From: Hyphomicrobiales bacterium
Lineage (GTDB): Bacteria > Pseudomonadota > Alphaproteobacteria > Rhizobiales > Rhizobiaceae
Direction of reading: 5' to 3'
Length of the DNA: 64,000 nt
NCBI GenBank assembly: GCA_900473175.1
Contig: UCKM01000008.1
Location: 1 to 64,000 of the forward strand
Program-made: the position numbers and the translations under genes
The notes under the pieces: generated by a model
Told to the model about the DNA's origin: nothing
Databases searched by the model: none
Seen by the model: the letters and a program-made list of their open reading frames with translations, nothing else
In this document: positions 8,793 through 18,160 of the stretch, one piece after another
How positions within the stretch are numbered: the first letter of the stretch is position 1
Layout of the letters: each line of letters opens with the position of its first letter

Positions 8793-8833
8793 AAAAAGCT
8801 GCCAGAGTTGGGATATCACCCTGGCAGCTTTTT
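8793..8833. terminator. Bidirectional intrinsic terminator
   Basis: AAAAAGCTGCCAG and CTGGCAGCTTTTT form a perfect 13-bp stem with a 15-base loop. The A and T tracts lie at the outside, so it can end transcription from both sides. It sits between the convergent hydrolase gene (ends 8773) and the small XRE gene (ends 8861). Confidence 0.88.
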
Positions 8834-8860
8834 GGATTCCGATTTATTAAGTTAAAGATT

Positions 8861-9121
8861 TCAGGCGCTTAGGCGCTTAGTCTCTTCGAGTATCATTGCA
8901 TTGTTTGGTAAGCCCAACGCGTGGGCAATACGTTCCAGCTTGCTTGGGTCAGAATTCTGACCACTTTCGATGGTTTCGATTTCCAGGGTGGTCAGACCGC
9001 ATGCAACGGCCAGATCCTCGACGGAATATCCGAATTGTTCGCGAAATGCCCTGACAATATTTGTACCATTGGCTAGCGCCGTGGAAATTGCTTCTGGCAA
9101 CGTATAGTCGCTATTGTTCAT
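8861..9121 (-). CDS. Small XRE-family helix-turn-helix protein
   Basis: An 86-residue protein with a lambda-repressor-like HTH at residues 28-80 (SVEDLAVACGLTTLEIETIESGQNSDPSKLERIAHALGL broken by the usual turn). The start at 9121 (MNNSDYT) is preceded by TAGGAGC. A single HTH domain with a short N-terminal extension suggests a small DNA-binding regulator. It stands alone, convergent with the kyn transporter operon, so its target is unknown. Confidence 0.75.
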   Translation of the reverse strand: MNNSDYTLPEAISTALANGTNIVRAFREQFGYSVEDLAVACGLTTLEIETIESGQNSDPSKLERIAHALGLPNNAMILEETKRLSA

Positions 9122-9384
9122 CGCTTTGCTCCTAACGTGAAAGGTTTGGTTAACAAATCGGAAGGCTGAACTTATACGTCCATCGCGCTCGATCAAGCCT
9201 TTTATGGCGCATCACAGAAAACGTGAACGCAACCCAAACGGGTATCTGCCTTATTGTAGCGCAAGATTTCGTTAAAAGTATCAAAGCCGCCGACGGTTGA
9301 TTCGGTCAATTGCTGAAGAATATCAGTGGATTGTTACGCCGCTGTGTCACTCTCAACGGGCTATGTAGGAATGAGACCGAGAAA

Positions 9385-9567
9385 ATGCATCGTCACAGCA
9401 GGAAATATTTCACAGCCACTTTTCTGGTGATTGTAACATTTGCTCCGATTCTGTCCGGTTGCGCGCGCGTCTATTATGGCACCTTTCGCTATGAAGCCGC
9501 CTGTGTGGACCGTGATCCTCATTACCCCGGCAAGAGTCCCGTCTGCGTTGTCGAGAAGACCCAGTAG
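9385..9567 (+). CDS. Small predicted lipoprotein
   Basis: A 60-residue protein with a basic N-terminus (MHRHSRK), a hydrophobic segment and a lipobox LSGC near residue 26, followed by a short mature part with two further Cys (AACVDRD and SPVCVVE). It would be exported and lipid-anchored. The frame is open upstream to 9310, but the ATG at 9385 gives the signal peptide its normal length. No family recognised; no partner genes nearby. Confidence 0.55.
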   Translation: MHRHSRKYFTATFLVIVTFAPILSGCARVYYGTFRYEAACVDRDPHYPGKSPVCVVEKTQ

Positions 9568-9606
9568 AAGGCAGGCGGGACTTCAGCCCGCCGGCCTTGC
9601 TTGGCT

Positions 9607-10251
9607 CTAGGCCACTGCCACGTCGAATGATGCTTGCGTCTTTGACTTGATCTCGTCGAGGGAAACGCCGGGCGCGATTTCGATCAGGGTCATTTTCGGC
9701 TCGCCGCGCCGCTCGATGGTGAAAACGCCAAGATCGGTGATGACAAGGTCGGTGACGCGCTGGCCAGTCAGCGGCAGCGTACACTGCTCCAGAAGCTTGG
9801 CCTCGCCCTTGGCTTCGTGCTCCATGACGACCACCACCCGCTTGACCCCCGCAACAAGGTCCATGGCGCCGCCCATGCCCTTGACCATCTTGCCAGGCAC
9901 CATCCAGTTGGCGAGATCGCCATTCCGCGCCACCTGCATTGCACCGAGGATCGAAAGGTCGATGTGGCCGCCGCGGATCATGCCGAAGCTATCGGCGCCG
10001 GAGAAATAGCTCGTCGTCGGCAATTCGGTGATCGTCTGCTTGCCGGCATTGATAAGATCGGCATCTTCCTCTCCCTCATAGGGGAAAGGTCCCATGCCAA
10101 GCATACCGTTCTCGCTCTGCAACTGAACGCTCATGCCCGTGGGAATGTAGTTGGCGACCAGCGTCGGGATACCAATGCCAAGATTGACATAGAAACCATC
10201 GCGCAATTCCTTCGCGGCCCGCTCGGCCATTTGATCACGTGTCCAGGCCAT
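9607..10251 (-). CDS. scoB: Succinyl-CoA:3-ketoacid CoA-transferase subunit B
   Basis: Beta subunit (214 residues) of the enzyme that moves CoA from succinyl-CoA to acetoacetate or a related 3-oxoacid. Family signatures: [20 protein letters not shown] near residue 18, [20 protein letters not shown] near 46 with the catalytic Glu of SENG, and [19 protein letters not shown] near 125. It begins one base after scoA, so the two are one operon. The sequence fits SCOT better than the 3-oxoadipate-specific PcaJ. Confidence 0.93.
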   Translation of the reverse strand: MAWTRDQMAERAAKELRDGFYVNLGIGIPTLVANYIPTGMSVQLQSENGMLGMGPFPYEGEEDADLINAGKQTITELPTTSYFSGADSFGMIRGGHIDLSILGAMQVARNGDLANWMVPGKMVKGMGGAMDLVAGVKRVVVVMEHEAKGEAKLLEQCTLPLTGQRVTDLVITDLGVFTIERRGEPKMTLIEIAPGVSLDEIKSKTQASFDVAVA

Positions 10252-10252
10252 C

Positions 10253-10972
10253 TTAGTTCACCTCACTTGCAATGATACGCGGGCGGGTCGTCCGTTGTTC
10301 GATATGTTTGGCGGGATTGGGCACATGCACGATACGCTTGACGAAAATGCCGGGCGTGTGGACCTGATCGGGATCGATCTTGCCTGCATCCACCAGATGC
10401 TCGACCTCGGCAACGGTGACCTTGGCTGCCGTCGCCATGATCGGATTAAAGTTGCGCGCCGTCTTGCGATAGACGAGATTGCCTTCCGTATCGCCCTTGA
10501 AAGCGTGGACGATCGACAAGTCCGCAAACAGGCCACGCTCCATCACATAGGATTCGCCATCGAACTCGCGCACATCCTTGCCGTCTGCAATGATCGTGCC
10601 GACCCCGGTCTTGGTATAGAAGGCCGGGATGCCGGCGCCTCCGGCGCGGATGCGCTCGGCAAGCGTGCCCTGCGGATTGAATTCAAGTTCCAGTTCGCCC
10701 GACAGATATTGCTGGGCAAACAGCTTGTTCTCGCCGACATAGGACGAGACCATCTTGCGGATCTGCCGCGTCTCCAGCAAGACGCCGAGACCGATGCCGT
10801 CGACGCCCGCATTGTTGGAGATGACGGTCAGATCCTTCACACCTGAATCGCGGATCGCATAGATCAGCGCTTCGGGAATGCCGCATAGTCCAAAGCCGCC
10901 AGCCATGATGGTCATGCCGTCGAACAGCAGACCATCGAGTGCAGCGCTCACATTCGAATGAACTTTTTTCAA
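10253..10972 (-). CDS. scoA: Succinyl-CoA:3-ketoacid CoA-transferase subunit A
   Basis: Alpha subunit, 239 residues, with [20 protein letters not shown] near residue 12 and [14 protein letters not shown] near 50, typical of the SCOT alpha family. The start is inferred to be TTG at 10972 (reads [11 protein letters not shown]), because the family starts here and GGGAG lies nine bases upstream; the open frame extends to 11104 without a better site. It diverges from a PAS-LuxR regulator 80 bases away, a likely controller. Role: ketone-body or acetoacetate use, or tail reactions of amino-acid or aromatic breakdown. Confidence 0.9.
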   Translation of the reverse strand: MKKVHSNVSAALDGLLFDGMTIMAGGFGLCGIPEALIYAIRDSGVKDLTVISNNAGVDGIGLGVLLETRQIRKMVSSYVGENKLFAQQYLSGELELEFNPQGTLAERIRAGGAGIPAFYTKTGVGTIIADGKDVREFDGESYVMERGLFADLSIVHAFKGDTEGNLVYRKTARNFNPIMATAAKVTVAEVEHLVDAGKIDPDQVHTPGIFVKRIVHVPNPAKHIEQRTTRPRIIASEVN

Positions 10973-11052
10973 GAACAATCTCCCATTTCTCCATCCTCTG
11001 CATTCAACGGTATGGCTTGTCGAGGCGGTAGAGGTAGTCGTATAAATACTGC

Positions 11053-11640
11053 ATGGCAGCAGCAGCATTATCCAGTTCCGACATCGCAAATCCTGAAAGC
11101 GCAAAGCGCTTCTGGCTGGCCGACCTGCCGGTACCCATGGTCTATGCCACGCACCGTATCATACGCGATTGCAATACCGAATTCGCGGGCGAATTCGGCT
11201 ATGAGCGCTATGAATTGATCGATCAGAGCTTTTCGAAGCTTTATCCCAAGATCAGGGATTTCGTGCGCACCGGCGAGATGTGGCGAACAAACTTTGCAGG
11301 AGGCAAGGTCTATTACGACGAGCGCCTGATGCGCCGGCGCGATGGCACGAGCTTCTGGTGCCGGGTGCGGGGGCGCAGCCGCAATCAGGCCGATCCCTTT
11401 GCCGAGGCGCTCTATTGCTTCGAGCCAATGAACAGGGCCGTGACCGGCAATGCGAGCCTTATATCCGACAGGCAAAAGCAGGTGCTGACGCTTGTCTCCC
11501 AAGGCAAGACAAACGCGCAGATTGCCCAGGAGATCGGCCTCTCGAAGCGAACGATAGAAGCACATCGCGCCAGGCTGATGCGGGCATACGGCCTGCACAA
11601 CAGCGCCGAACTGATCGCCTGGTTTGCCTCTTTGCGGTGA
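11053..11640 (+). CDS. PAS-LuxR transcriptional regulator
   Basis: A 195-residue protein with an N-terminal PAS-like sensor (residues 20-120; DLPVPMVYATHRIIRDCN, RRRDGTSFWCRVRGR) and a C-terminal LuxR helix-turn-helix (residues 135-190; LISDRQKQVLTLVSQGKTN, then IGLSKRTIEAHRARLM). There is no receiver domain, so the PAS part probably binds a small ligand. It is divergent from scoAB by 80 bases and is the best candidate for their regulator. It ends six bases before the convergent XRE-cupin gene. Confidence 0.85.
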   Translation: MAAAALSSSDIANPESAKRFWLADLPVPMVYATHRIIRDCNTEFAGEFGYERYELIDQSFSKLYPKIRDFVRTGEMWRTNFAGGKVYYDERLMRRRDGTSFWCRVRGRSRNQADPFAEALYCFEPMNRAVTGNASLISDRQKQVLTLVSQGKTNAQIAQEIGLSKRTIEAHRARLMRAYGLHNSAELIAWFASLR

Positions 11641-11646
11641 GTATTA

Positions 11647-12195
11647 TCAGAACGTCGGGGGTGTACAGGCGCTCACAACCTCGCACGGGTTTGGGCCAAT
11701 GCAGCGAAAGCGATGCGGCCTGCGGCTTTCGAAATAATAGGCGTCGCCCGGACCCAGAATGCGCCGCTCGTCATCGACCGTCACCTCAATACGCCCGCTG
11801 ATCACGACACCCCCCTCCTCTCCATCGTGCACGAGCGGGATTTTGCCTGTGTCACCGCCCGGTTCATAGCGCTCCTTCAGTATTTGCAGGGAACGCCCAA
11901 ACAGGTTTTCGCCGATTTGCCGGTAGGAAATATTGCCTTTGCCGATTTCAACAAGCTCCTCTGCTTCGTAGAACATCTTTTGGCGTCGATCCGGTTCAAG
12001 CGCGAAAAACTCGGCAAGGCCTATCGGAATGCCGTCGAGGATGCGTTTGAGTGCGCCAACCGACGGGTTCGTCTGGTTCGATTCGATCAAGGAGATGGTG
12101 GAATTGGTCACGCCGGCGCGCTTCGCCAGTTCGCGCTGCGAAAGGCCCTGCCGTTCACGCAGGAAGCGCAATCGCCCGCCGAGATCGATGCTCAT
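11647..12195 (-). CDS. XRE-cupin transcriptional regulator (PuuR-like)
   Basis: A 182-residue regulator: lambda-like HTH at residues 8-62 (LRFLRERQGLSQRELAKRAG, STISLIESNQTNPSVGAL) and a C-terminal cupin barrel (VHDGEEGGVVISGRIEVTVD, LGPGDAYYFESRRPHRF). This layout is shared with PuuR and other repressors of polyamine or amino-acid catabolism. The ATG at 12195 is preferred; the frame stays open to 12357 but that would run into the start of the divergent aminotransferase gene. It probably controls that gene. Confidence 0.88.
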   Translation of the reverse strand: MSIDLGGRLRFLRERQGLSQRELAKRAGVTNSTISLIESNQTNPSVGALKRILDGIPIGLAEFFALEPDRRQKMFYEAEELVEIGKGNISYRQIGENLFGRSLQILKERYEPGGDTGKIPLVHDGEEGGVVISGRIEVTVDDERRILGPGDAYYFESRRPHRFRCIGPNPCEVVSACTPPTF

Positions 12196-12239
12196 GGTCC
12201 GTCTCACGTCTGTTGTAACTGTTCTGTATACCGTAAATA

Positions 12240-12272
12240 TCAAACTTGCATGTAGCAATATCAATAGTTTGA
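12240..12272. promoter_or_regulatory. Candidate operator between XRE-cupin regulator and aminotransferase
   Basis: TCAAACT (12240-12246) and AGTTTGA (12266-12272) form a 7-bp inverted repeat in the 148-bp divergent gap. The sites lie 26 bases apart start to start, a spacing that could fit a dimeric repressor pair. The assignment to the neighbouring regulator is inference. Confidence 0.35.
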
Positions 12273-12343
12273 CAGAAACCAGAAAAGGACTTGTTGGCCA
12301 ATGCAAAGCATGGCTCTGTGATTCAAGAAGAGGAGCCTCCCGA

Positions 12344-13672
12344 ATGTTGATGTCCAATACCCCATCGCTCGAAAATTACTGGATGCCGTTCACGGCCAAC
12401 AGGCAGTTCAAGGCAGCGCCGCGCCTTCTCGCCGCCGCCAAGGGCATGTACTACACCGATGTCGATGGCGGACAGGTGCTTGATGGCACAGCCGGCCTTT
12501 GGTGTGTCAATGCCGGCCATGGCCGCGAAAAGATCGCCGATGCCGTGGCACGGCAGCTAATGACGATGGACTATGCGCCGTCGTTCCAGATGGGCCATCC
12601 CCTCGTGTTCGATTTCGCCGAGAAGCTGGCGGCGCGTGCGCCCGGCGGCAAGGATGCGGGCCTTACCAAGGTGTTCTTCACCGGCTCGGGTTCCGAATCG
12701 GTCGATACCGCGCTGAAGATCGCCATCGCCTATCAGCGCTCCATCGGTCAGGGCACACGCACCCGCGTAATCGGCCGCGAGCGCGGCTATCATGGTGTCG
12801 GCTTCGGCGGCATCTCCGTTGGCGGTCTCGTCAACAATCGCCGCGTATTCCCTATGCTTCCGGGTGTCGATCACCTGCGCCATACCCATGACCCGGTGAA
12901 GAATGCCTTCGTCAAGGGATTGCCGGAGCATGGCGCCGATCTTGCCGACGATCTGGAGCGTCTCGTTGGACTGCATGGCGCTGAAACGATCGCGGCCGTG
13001 ATCGTCGAGCCCGTGGCCGGTTCCACCGGCGTGCTGCTCCCGCCGAAGGGCTATCTCGAGAAATTGCGCGCCATCAGCAAGAAACATGGCATCCTACTGA
13101 TATTCGACGAAGTCATCACCGGCTTTGGCCGGCTCGGAACGCCCTTTGCCGTCGATTATTTCGGCGTTGTCCCTGATCTCGTCACGACGGCCAAGGGCTT
13201 GACCAATGGCGCCCTGCCGATGGGCGCGGTCTTTGCCAGCGAAGCCATCTACGATGCTCTGATGCACGGCCCCGAAAGTCAGATCGAACTCTTCCACGGC
13301 TATACCTATTCGGGCCATCCGGCCGCCTGTGCCGCCGGCCTCGCGACACTGGAGATCTACCAGGAGGAAGGGCTCTTGACCCGCGCCGCCGAGCTTGCGG
13401 ATCACTGGCAGGATGCCATGCACAGCCTGAAGGGGCTGTCCAACGTCGTCGACATTCGGACTATCGGCCTCGTTGCCGGCATCGAGCTGTCTTCGCGTGC
13501 CGATGCTGCCGGCACGCGCGGCTACGACATCTTCGTCGACTGCTTCAACAAGGGTCTCCTGGTCCGGGTCACGGGCGATACGATTGCCCTCTCACCCCCC
13601 TTGATCGTCGAGAAGGAACAGATCGATACGATGGTCTCCATGCTCGGCGATGCGATCAAGCGGGCGGCCTAA
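12344..13672 (+). CDS. Class III omega-aminotransferase (beta-alanine:pyruvate type)
   Basis: PLP aminotransferase of 442 residues. The N-terminus (LENYWMPFTANRQFKAAPRL) and DGTAGLWCVNAGHGRE near residue 45 are those of omega-amino acid:pyruvate transaminases. Other signs: FFTGSGSESVDTALKIA near 112, IFDEVITGFGRLG near 252 and the PLP lysine in TTAKGLTNGALPMGAV near 282. It would transfer amino groups from beta-alanine or related omega-amines to pyruvate. AAGAGGAGCC precedes the ATG. It faces a PuuR-like regulator, which supports a role in amine or omega-amino-acid catabolism. It overlaps the end of the convergent ROK gene by four bases. Confidence 0.9.
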   Translation: MLMSNTPSLENYWMPFTANRQFKAAPRLLAAAKGMYYTDVDGGQVLDGTAGLWCVNAGHGREKIADAVARQLMTMDYAPSFQMGHPLVFDFAEKLAARAPGGKDAGLTKVFFTGSGSESVDTALKIAIAYQRSIGQGTRTRVIGRERGYHGVGFGGISVGGLVNNRRVFPMLPGVDHLRHTHDPVKNAFVKGLPEHGADLADDLERLVGLHGAETIAAVIVEPVAGSTGVLLPPKGYLEKLRAISKKHGILLIFDEVITGFGRLGTPFAVDYFGVVPDLVTTAKGLTNGALPMGAVFASEAIYDALMHGPESQIELFHGYTYSGHPAACAAGLATLEIYQEEGLLTRAAELADHWQDAMHSLKGLSNVVDIRTIGLVAGIELSSRADAAGTRGYDIFVDCFNKGLLVRVTGDTIALSPPLIVEKEQIDTMVSMLGDAIKRAA

Positions 13673-14883
13673 GCCGTCTTGAGAATGGCCGAAAAGCGCG
13701 GATCAAAAGTCCGCGCGATCGGTTCGGCGGCCGCCCCAAGGGCGACGGACCAGGGATCAGCAAGGCCAGCCTGGAGCCGTGCGTCGGGATAGCGGCTAGC
13801 ACGGTCGGCAATGGAAGGTAGCAATGGCTGGATTTCCGCGACGAGGCGATCGATGAGCGCGCGGGGGGCGCCGCCGCAAAGTATGATCGTCTGGGGATCG
13901 AAGATTGATTCGAGCGTTTGAACCGTCCGGCGCAGTCGCCGTGCGACGTCCGCAATCCACTGGTCGACCCTTGGACCGCCCAGCGCCAGAGCCTCGCTGA
14001 CCATCGCAAAAAGTTCGGGCTCCGAGGGATCAAAGTCAAGCAGTTTGCACAGGGACGCCATCGAGGCGTAGTGCTCCAGCGGTTCGACGTCCGCGTTGTC
14101 GCCCGGCGCCAGCGCAAGGATCATGCCGATTTCGCCGGCGTTGGAATGTGCCCCGCCGTAAAGCTCGCCATTGAGGATTAGACCCGCTCCGAGGCCATAG
14201 CCGAAGTAGATGCAGATCGCGTGGTCGAGCCCATGGGCCGCGCCAAGCAGGCGTTCGGCAGTCGCTGCAGCCGCGGCGTCATTCTGTAGCGCGACTTCAA
14301 GCCCCGTACCTTCGGCGATCCTGTCGATGAGCGGGAAGTTCTGCCACGCCGTCATCATCCACGGATCGTCATAGAGCGTATTGATGCCGAAAGGCCCGGG
14401 CATTGCGACACCGAGACCCACCAGCCTGTTAGCTGCTTCGGGGATACGGTCCGCCAATATGGTGCGGGCTTTCCCTATGAGATCGAGGATAACCACGACG
14501 CCTTCGCTTGGTCCTCCGGGCGGAAGCTTCGCTTCCAATTGTACAAGCACGTCGCCAACCAGATTGACGATGACAGTGCGCGTGACGTGGCGGTCGATCT
14601 GGAGGCCAATGGCGAAAGCGCCCTCGGGCACCAATTGGTAGGGCGTCGCGGGCTGGCCGCGCCCTTTGCGTACGCTCGCCTGCGAGCGCACCAGTCCGTC
14701 ATTTGCCAGTTCCTCGATGATGTTGGACACAGTTTGCGGGGTGAGGCCCGTGGCACGGGCAAGGTCCGCTCGAGACAATGCACCGTTCACGCGCAACGCA
14801 TCGATCATGATGCGGCGATTGTGCGCGCTCGCACCTCCGAGATTGGTTCCGCTCTTGGCCCGTATCGATCTTTTGCTATCCAT
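13669..14883 (-). CDS. ROK-family transcriptional regulator of the adjacent sugar operon
   Basis: A 404-residue ROK repressor: N-terminal MarR-like winged helix (residues 20-75; RVNGALSRADLARATGLTPQ, VSNIIEELANDGLV) and an actin-like sugar-binding part (GVAMPGPFG, YFGYGLGAGLILNGELYGG, HSNAGEIGMIL). The zinc-binding CxCGxxGC motif of ROK kinases is absent in the expected place (PLEHYASMASLCKLL), as in some ROK repressors. Start taken at 14883 (MDSKRS), seven bases after GGGG. It is divergent from the ABC-SIS-PfkB operon (first gene at 15107), hence its likely regulator, with a sugar or sugar phosphate as inducer. Confidence 0.9.
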   Translation of the reverse strand: MDSKRSIRAKSGTNLGGASAHNRRIMIDALRVNGALSRADLARATGLTPQTVSNIIEELANDGLVRSQASVRKGRGQPATPYQLVPEGAFAIGLQIDRHVTRTVIVNLVGDVLVQLEAKLPPGGPSEGVVVILDLIGKARTILADRIPEAANRLVGLGVAMPGPFGINTLYDDPWMMTAWQNFPLIDRIAEGTGLEVALQNDAAAAATAERLLGAAHGLDHAICIYFGYGLGAGLILNGELYGGAHSNAGEIGMILALAPGDNADVEPLEHYASMASLCKLLDFDPSEPELFAMVSEALALGGPRVDQWIADVARRLRRTVQTLESIFDPQTIILCGGAPRALIDRLVAEIQPLLPSIADRASRYPDARLQAGLADPWSVALGAAAEPIARTFDPRFSAILKTA

Positions 14884-15106
14884 CCACAACCCCACTTGAC
14901 TCTAGAAGAATATTCAACAACAAATAAGTCAAGACAATTGATTTAATAAAAAAGACCGCAAGAGTCTTCGGGGAATATGAGCACTGGCCGGACGTGAAAA
15001 GCGTCTTGGACAGATCTTGGTTGAAGCTCTCGGACTGTAACAATGAACCGGTGTCTGCCGATGATGGACGGCTCCGTAAACTGCCAAGGCCAAATAGGAG
15101 GTAATA
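14884..15106. promoter_or_regulatory. Divergent promoter region, ROK gene / carbohydrate operon
   Basis: A 223-bp AT-rich gap between divergent starts, with TTGACT near 14896, a segment GAATATTCAACAACAAATAA and TTGATTTAATAAAAAAG. It should hold both promoters and the ROK operator; no clear symmetric operator was recognised. GGAGG lies just before the ATG at 15107. Confidence 0.5.
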
Positions 15107-16345
15107 ATGTTGAAAACCGTGCAGACAGCGCTCCTCGGCGCGACACTTTTGGGAGCGGCGCTTTTTTCGCCAGCCCATGCAGAGACAAAGATTAACGCGC
15201 TGTTCATGGCGCAGGCCGCCTATAGCGAGGCCGATGTCCGGGCAATGACGGATGCTTTCACCAAGGCCAATCCGGATGTGTCGGTCAATCTGGAATTCGT
15301 TCCCTATGAAGGTTTGCACGACAAGACGGTTCTCGCCCAGGGCTCCGGCGGCGGCTATGACGTCGTCCTGTTCGACGTGATCTGGCCGGCCGAATATGCA
15401 ACCAATAAGGTCCTTACGGATGTAACCGACAAGATCACCGGCGACATGAAGTCTGGTGTTCTTCCAGGCGCATGGACCACCGTCGAATATGACGGTAAGC
15501 GCTATGGCATGCCCTGGATCCTCGACACAAAATACCTCTTCTACAACAAGGAAATCCTGGAAAAGGCCGGCATCAAGGCGCCGCCGAAGACCTGGGCCGA
15601 GCTCAGCGAACAGGCGAAGATCATCAAGGACAAGGGCTTGCTCGCAACGCCCATCGCCTGGAGCTGGTCGCAAGCGGAAGCTGCGATTTGCGATTACACG
15701 ACGCTGGTCAGCGCCTATGGCGGCAGCTTCATCAAGGACGGCAAGCCGGCCTTCCAGACCGGCGGTGGTCTCGATGCGCTGAACTACATGGTCGACAGCT
15801 ACAAGTCCGGTTTGACCAATCCGAACTCCAAGGAATTCCTCGAAGAGGATGTACGCCGCGTGTTCCAGAATGGCGAAGCTGCATTCGCCCTCAACTGGAC
15901 CTATATGTACAACATGGCCAACGACCCCAAGGACAGCAAGGTTGCCGGCAAGGTCGGCGTTGTGCCGGCCCCAGGTGTTGAAGGCAAGAGCACCGTATCG
16001 GCCGTCAACGGTTCGATGGGGCTTGGCATCACATCGACCAGCAAGCATCCGGATGAAGCGTGGAAATACATCACCTTCATGACCTCGCAAGCGACGCAGA
16101 ACCAGTATGCCAAGCTCAGCCTGCCGATCTGGACGTCCTCCTACGACGATCCCGCTGTTTCGAAGGGTCAGGAAGAACTGATCGCTGCGGCCAAGATTGG
16201 TCTTGCAGCAATGTATCCGCGCCCGACGACGCCGAAATACCAGGAACTGTCGACAGCCTTGCAGCAGGCGGTTCAGGAATCGTTGCTCGGGCAAGAAAAG
16301 CCTGAGGAGGCTCTCAAGACGGCAGCCGAAAACAGCGGCCTCTGA
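15107..16345 (+). CDS. Carbohydrate ABC transporter substrate-binding protein (family 1)
   Basis: Periplasmic binding protein of 412 residues with a clear signal peptide (residues 1-26, LLGAALFSPAHA then ETKIN). The mature protein has the SBP family 1 pattern (VSVNLEFVPYEGLHDKTVL, GYDVVLFDVIWPAEYA, YGMPWILDTKYLFYNKEILE, FMTSQATQNQYAK). GGAGG lies just before the ATG. It starts the operon with two MalFG-like permeases, an SIS enzyme, a PfkB kinase and an ATPase. Substrate is probably a sugar or sugar adduct; see the SIS and kinase entries. Confidence 0.93.
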   Translation: MLKTVQTALLGATLLGAALFSPAHAETKINALFMAQAAYSEADVRAMTDAFTKANPDVSVNLEFVPYEGLHDKTVLAQGSGGGYDVVLFDVIWPAEYATNKVLTDVTDKITGDMKSGVLPGAWTTVEYDGKRYGMPWILDTKYLFYNKEILEKAGIKAPPKTWAELSEQAKIIKDKGLLATPIAWSWSQAEAAICDYTTLVSAYGGSFIKDGKPAFQTGGGLDALNYMVDSYKSGLTNPNSKEFLEEDVRRVFQNGEAAFALNWTYMYNMANDPKDSKVAGKVGVVPAPGVEGKSTVSAVNGSMGLGITSTSKHPDEAWKYITFMTSQATQNQYAKLSLPIWTSSYDDPAVSKGQEELIAAAKIGLAAMYPRPTTPKYQELSTALQQAVQESLLGQEKPEEALKTAAENSGL

Positions 16346-16433
16346 TGCGATCATGCAGGCGCGAGGCCCGGCCTTTCGCCTGCATATTTCTCAATGATTG
16401 ATATTGGATCGATAGCGTGGCAGGCACCTTTTC

Positions 16434-17315
16434 ATGACGAGCAACTGGATCACAACCCGCGCCTGGTTTTTGATGCTGCCGCTGCTGATCGTCATGATCG
16501 CGGTCATCGGCTGGCCGCTCGTGGACACGGTACGCCTCTCCTTCACCGACGCCAAGCTGGTGGGAACTGAAGGCAGCTTCGTCGGTCTCGACAATTACGC
16601 GAAGATTTTGTCCGGCTCGAATTTCCAGCGCACGCTCATAACTACCTTCTGGTTCGCTGTGCTTTCGGTAGCGGCAGAAATGGTCATCGGCGTTCTGGCA
16701 GCGCTCCTTCTCAACCAGCAGTTCTATGGCCGGTCGGTGCTGCGCGCCTTGATGATCCTGCCTTGGGCGCTGCCCACCGTGGTGAATGCCACCCTGTGGC
16801 GGTTGATCTACAATCCCGAATACGGAGCGCTCAACGCTGCGCTGATGCAGATGGGTCTCATTGACGCTTATCGTTCCTGGCTGGGTGAACCAGGTACCGC
16901 GCTCGCATCGCTGATCGTTGCTGACTGCTGGAAGAATTTCCCGCTTGTGGCGCTGATTGCACTGGCCGCGTTGCAGGCGGTGCCACGTGATATTACGGCT
17001 GCATCGATGGTGGACGGCGCCGGCGCCTGGTCCCGTTTTCGCTTCGTCATCATGCCCTATCTCGCCGGGCCGCTGATGGTGGCCCTGGTCCTGCGTACCA
17101 TCGAAGCTTTCAAGGTTTTCGACATTATCTGGGTGATGACTCGGGGCGGGCCGGCCAACAGCACGCGGACCCTTTCGATCCTCGTATATCAGGAAGCATT
17201 CTCCTTCCAGCGGGCCGGATCGGGTGCGTCGCTGGCGTTGATTGTGACGTTACTCGTCACGGTGCTTGCCGTGGCCTATGCCGCCCTTATTCGCAAAAGC
17301 GCGGGAGCGTCGTGA
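16434..17315 (+). CDS. Carbohydrate ABC transporter permease (MalF-like)
   Basis: Inner-membrane permease of 293 residues with six predicted helices, beginning ARAWFLMLPLLIVMIAVIGW and including the EAA loop IPRD-type segment (AVPRDITAASMVDGAGAWSR, FRFVIMPYLAGPLM), which docks on the ATPase. The start at 16434 lies 88 bases after the binding-protein gene; the gap may carry a hairpin that lowers read-through. It overlaps the next permease gene by one base (TGATG). Confidence 0.92.
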   Translation: MTSNWITTRAWFLMLPLLIVMIAVIGWPLVDTVRLSFTDAKLVGTEGSFVGLDNYAKILSGSNFQRTLITTFWFAVLSVAAEMVIGVLAALLLNQQFYGRSVLRALMILPWALPTVVNATLWRLIYNPEYGALNAALMQMGLIDAYRSWLGEPGTALASLIVADCWKNFPLVALIALAALQAVPRDITAASMVDGAGAWSRFRFVIMPYLAGPLMVALVLRTIEAFKVFDIIWVMTRGGPANSTRTLSILVYQEAFSFQRAGSGASLALIVTLLVTVLAVAYAALIRKSAGAS

Positions 17316-18160
17316 TGGAACGGCGTAGCCTCACCGCAGCAATATTGGTTCATCTCGCAGCATTGCTGCTGCTGGTGGTTATTCTGGCGCCGGTGGTCTG
17401 GCTCTTCGTCATGAGCATTTCCTCGACGCCCGACCTTATCGCCAAGCCGCTGCATTGGTGGCCTGAGACCGTTGATCTGTCGCGCTATGGCGTCCTCCTT
17501 TCTTCGGCCGTCAACAGCGCCGGTCAGGCCTTCGTCGCCTCGCTGTTCAACAGCCTGAAAGTCGCTGGCATGGCGACCGTAGCGGCGCTCATCGTCGCCA
17601 TACCCTCGGCCTGGGCGGTTTCGCGCACGCCCGCCGTCGGCTGGTCGCTCTATGCAGTGATCGCGACCTACATGCTGCCGCCGGTGGCACTGGCCGTACC
17701 ACTCTACATGGCGCTATCGTGGATCGGCCTTCTCAACAATGTCTTTGGTCTTGCCCTCGTCTACCTGACAATCCTGGCGCCTTTCACCACCTGGCTCATG
17801 AAGTCCGGTTTTGACTCGATTCCGCGGGAAATCGAGAGCGCGGCGACGATGGATGGAGCGCGACTTGATCAGGTCTTGCGCCTCATCACCCTGCCGCTGG
17901 CCGCGCCAGTGATGGCGACAGCTGCACTCTTTGCATTCCTCCTCGCCTGGGATGAATTCTTCTATGCCCTGCTCTTCACCTCCGATCAGCGGGCCAAAAC
18001 CCTGACCGTGGCGATCGCCGATCTCGCTGGCGGCCGCGTCTCGGATTACGGACTGATTGCGACGGCGGGTGTTCTGGCCGCCCTGCCCCCGCTGGTCATC
18101 GGTCTTTTCATGCAGCGCGCCCTTATTTCGGGCCTGACGAGTGGCGGCGTCAAAGGATGA
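17315..18160 (+). CDS. Carbohydrate ABC transporter permease (MalG-like)
   Basis: Second permease, 281 residues, six helices, with the EAA loop SIPREIESAATMDGARLDQV followed by LRLITLPLAAPVM and the C-terminal sequence typical of MalG-like proteins. The ATG at 17315 is chosen because GGGAG lies seven bases before it; a GTG three bases upstream is in frame. It overlaps the next gene by four bases (ATGA). Confidence 0.92.
   Translation: MERRSLTAAILVHLAALLLLVVILAPVVWLFVMSISSTPDLIAKPLHWWPETVDLSRYGVLLSSAVNSAGQAFVASLFNSLKVAGMATVAALIVAIPSAWAVSRTPAVGWSLYAVIATYMLPPVALAVPLYMALSWIGLLNNVFGLALVYLTILAPFTTWLMKSGFDSIPREIESAATMDGARLDQVLRLITLPLAAPVMATAALFAFLLAWDEFFYALLFTSDQRAKTLTVAIADLAGGRVSDYGLIATAGVLAALPPLVIGLFMQRALISGLTSGGVKG

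Noticed and set aside
9607-10972. 3-oxoadipate CoA-transferase (pcaIJ)
   Set aside because: The N-terminal and SENG-region sequences fit the succinyl-CoA:3-ketoacid transferase family better, and no other pca genes are nearby.
14876-16354. 492-residue minus-strand open frame
   Set aside because: It is antisense to the sugar-binding-protein gene, whose signal peptide and family pattern are clear; a codon-usage shadow.
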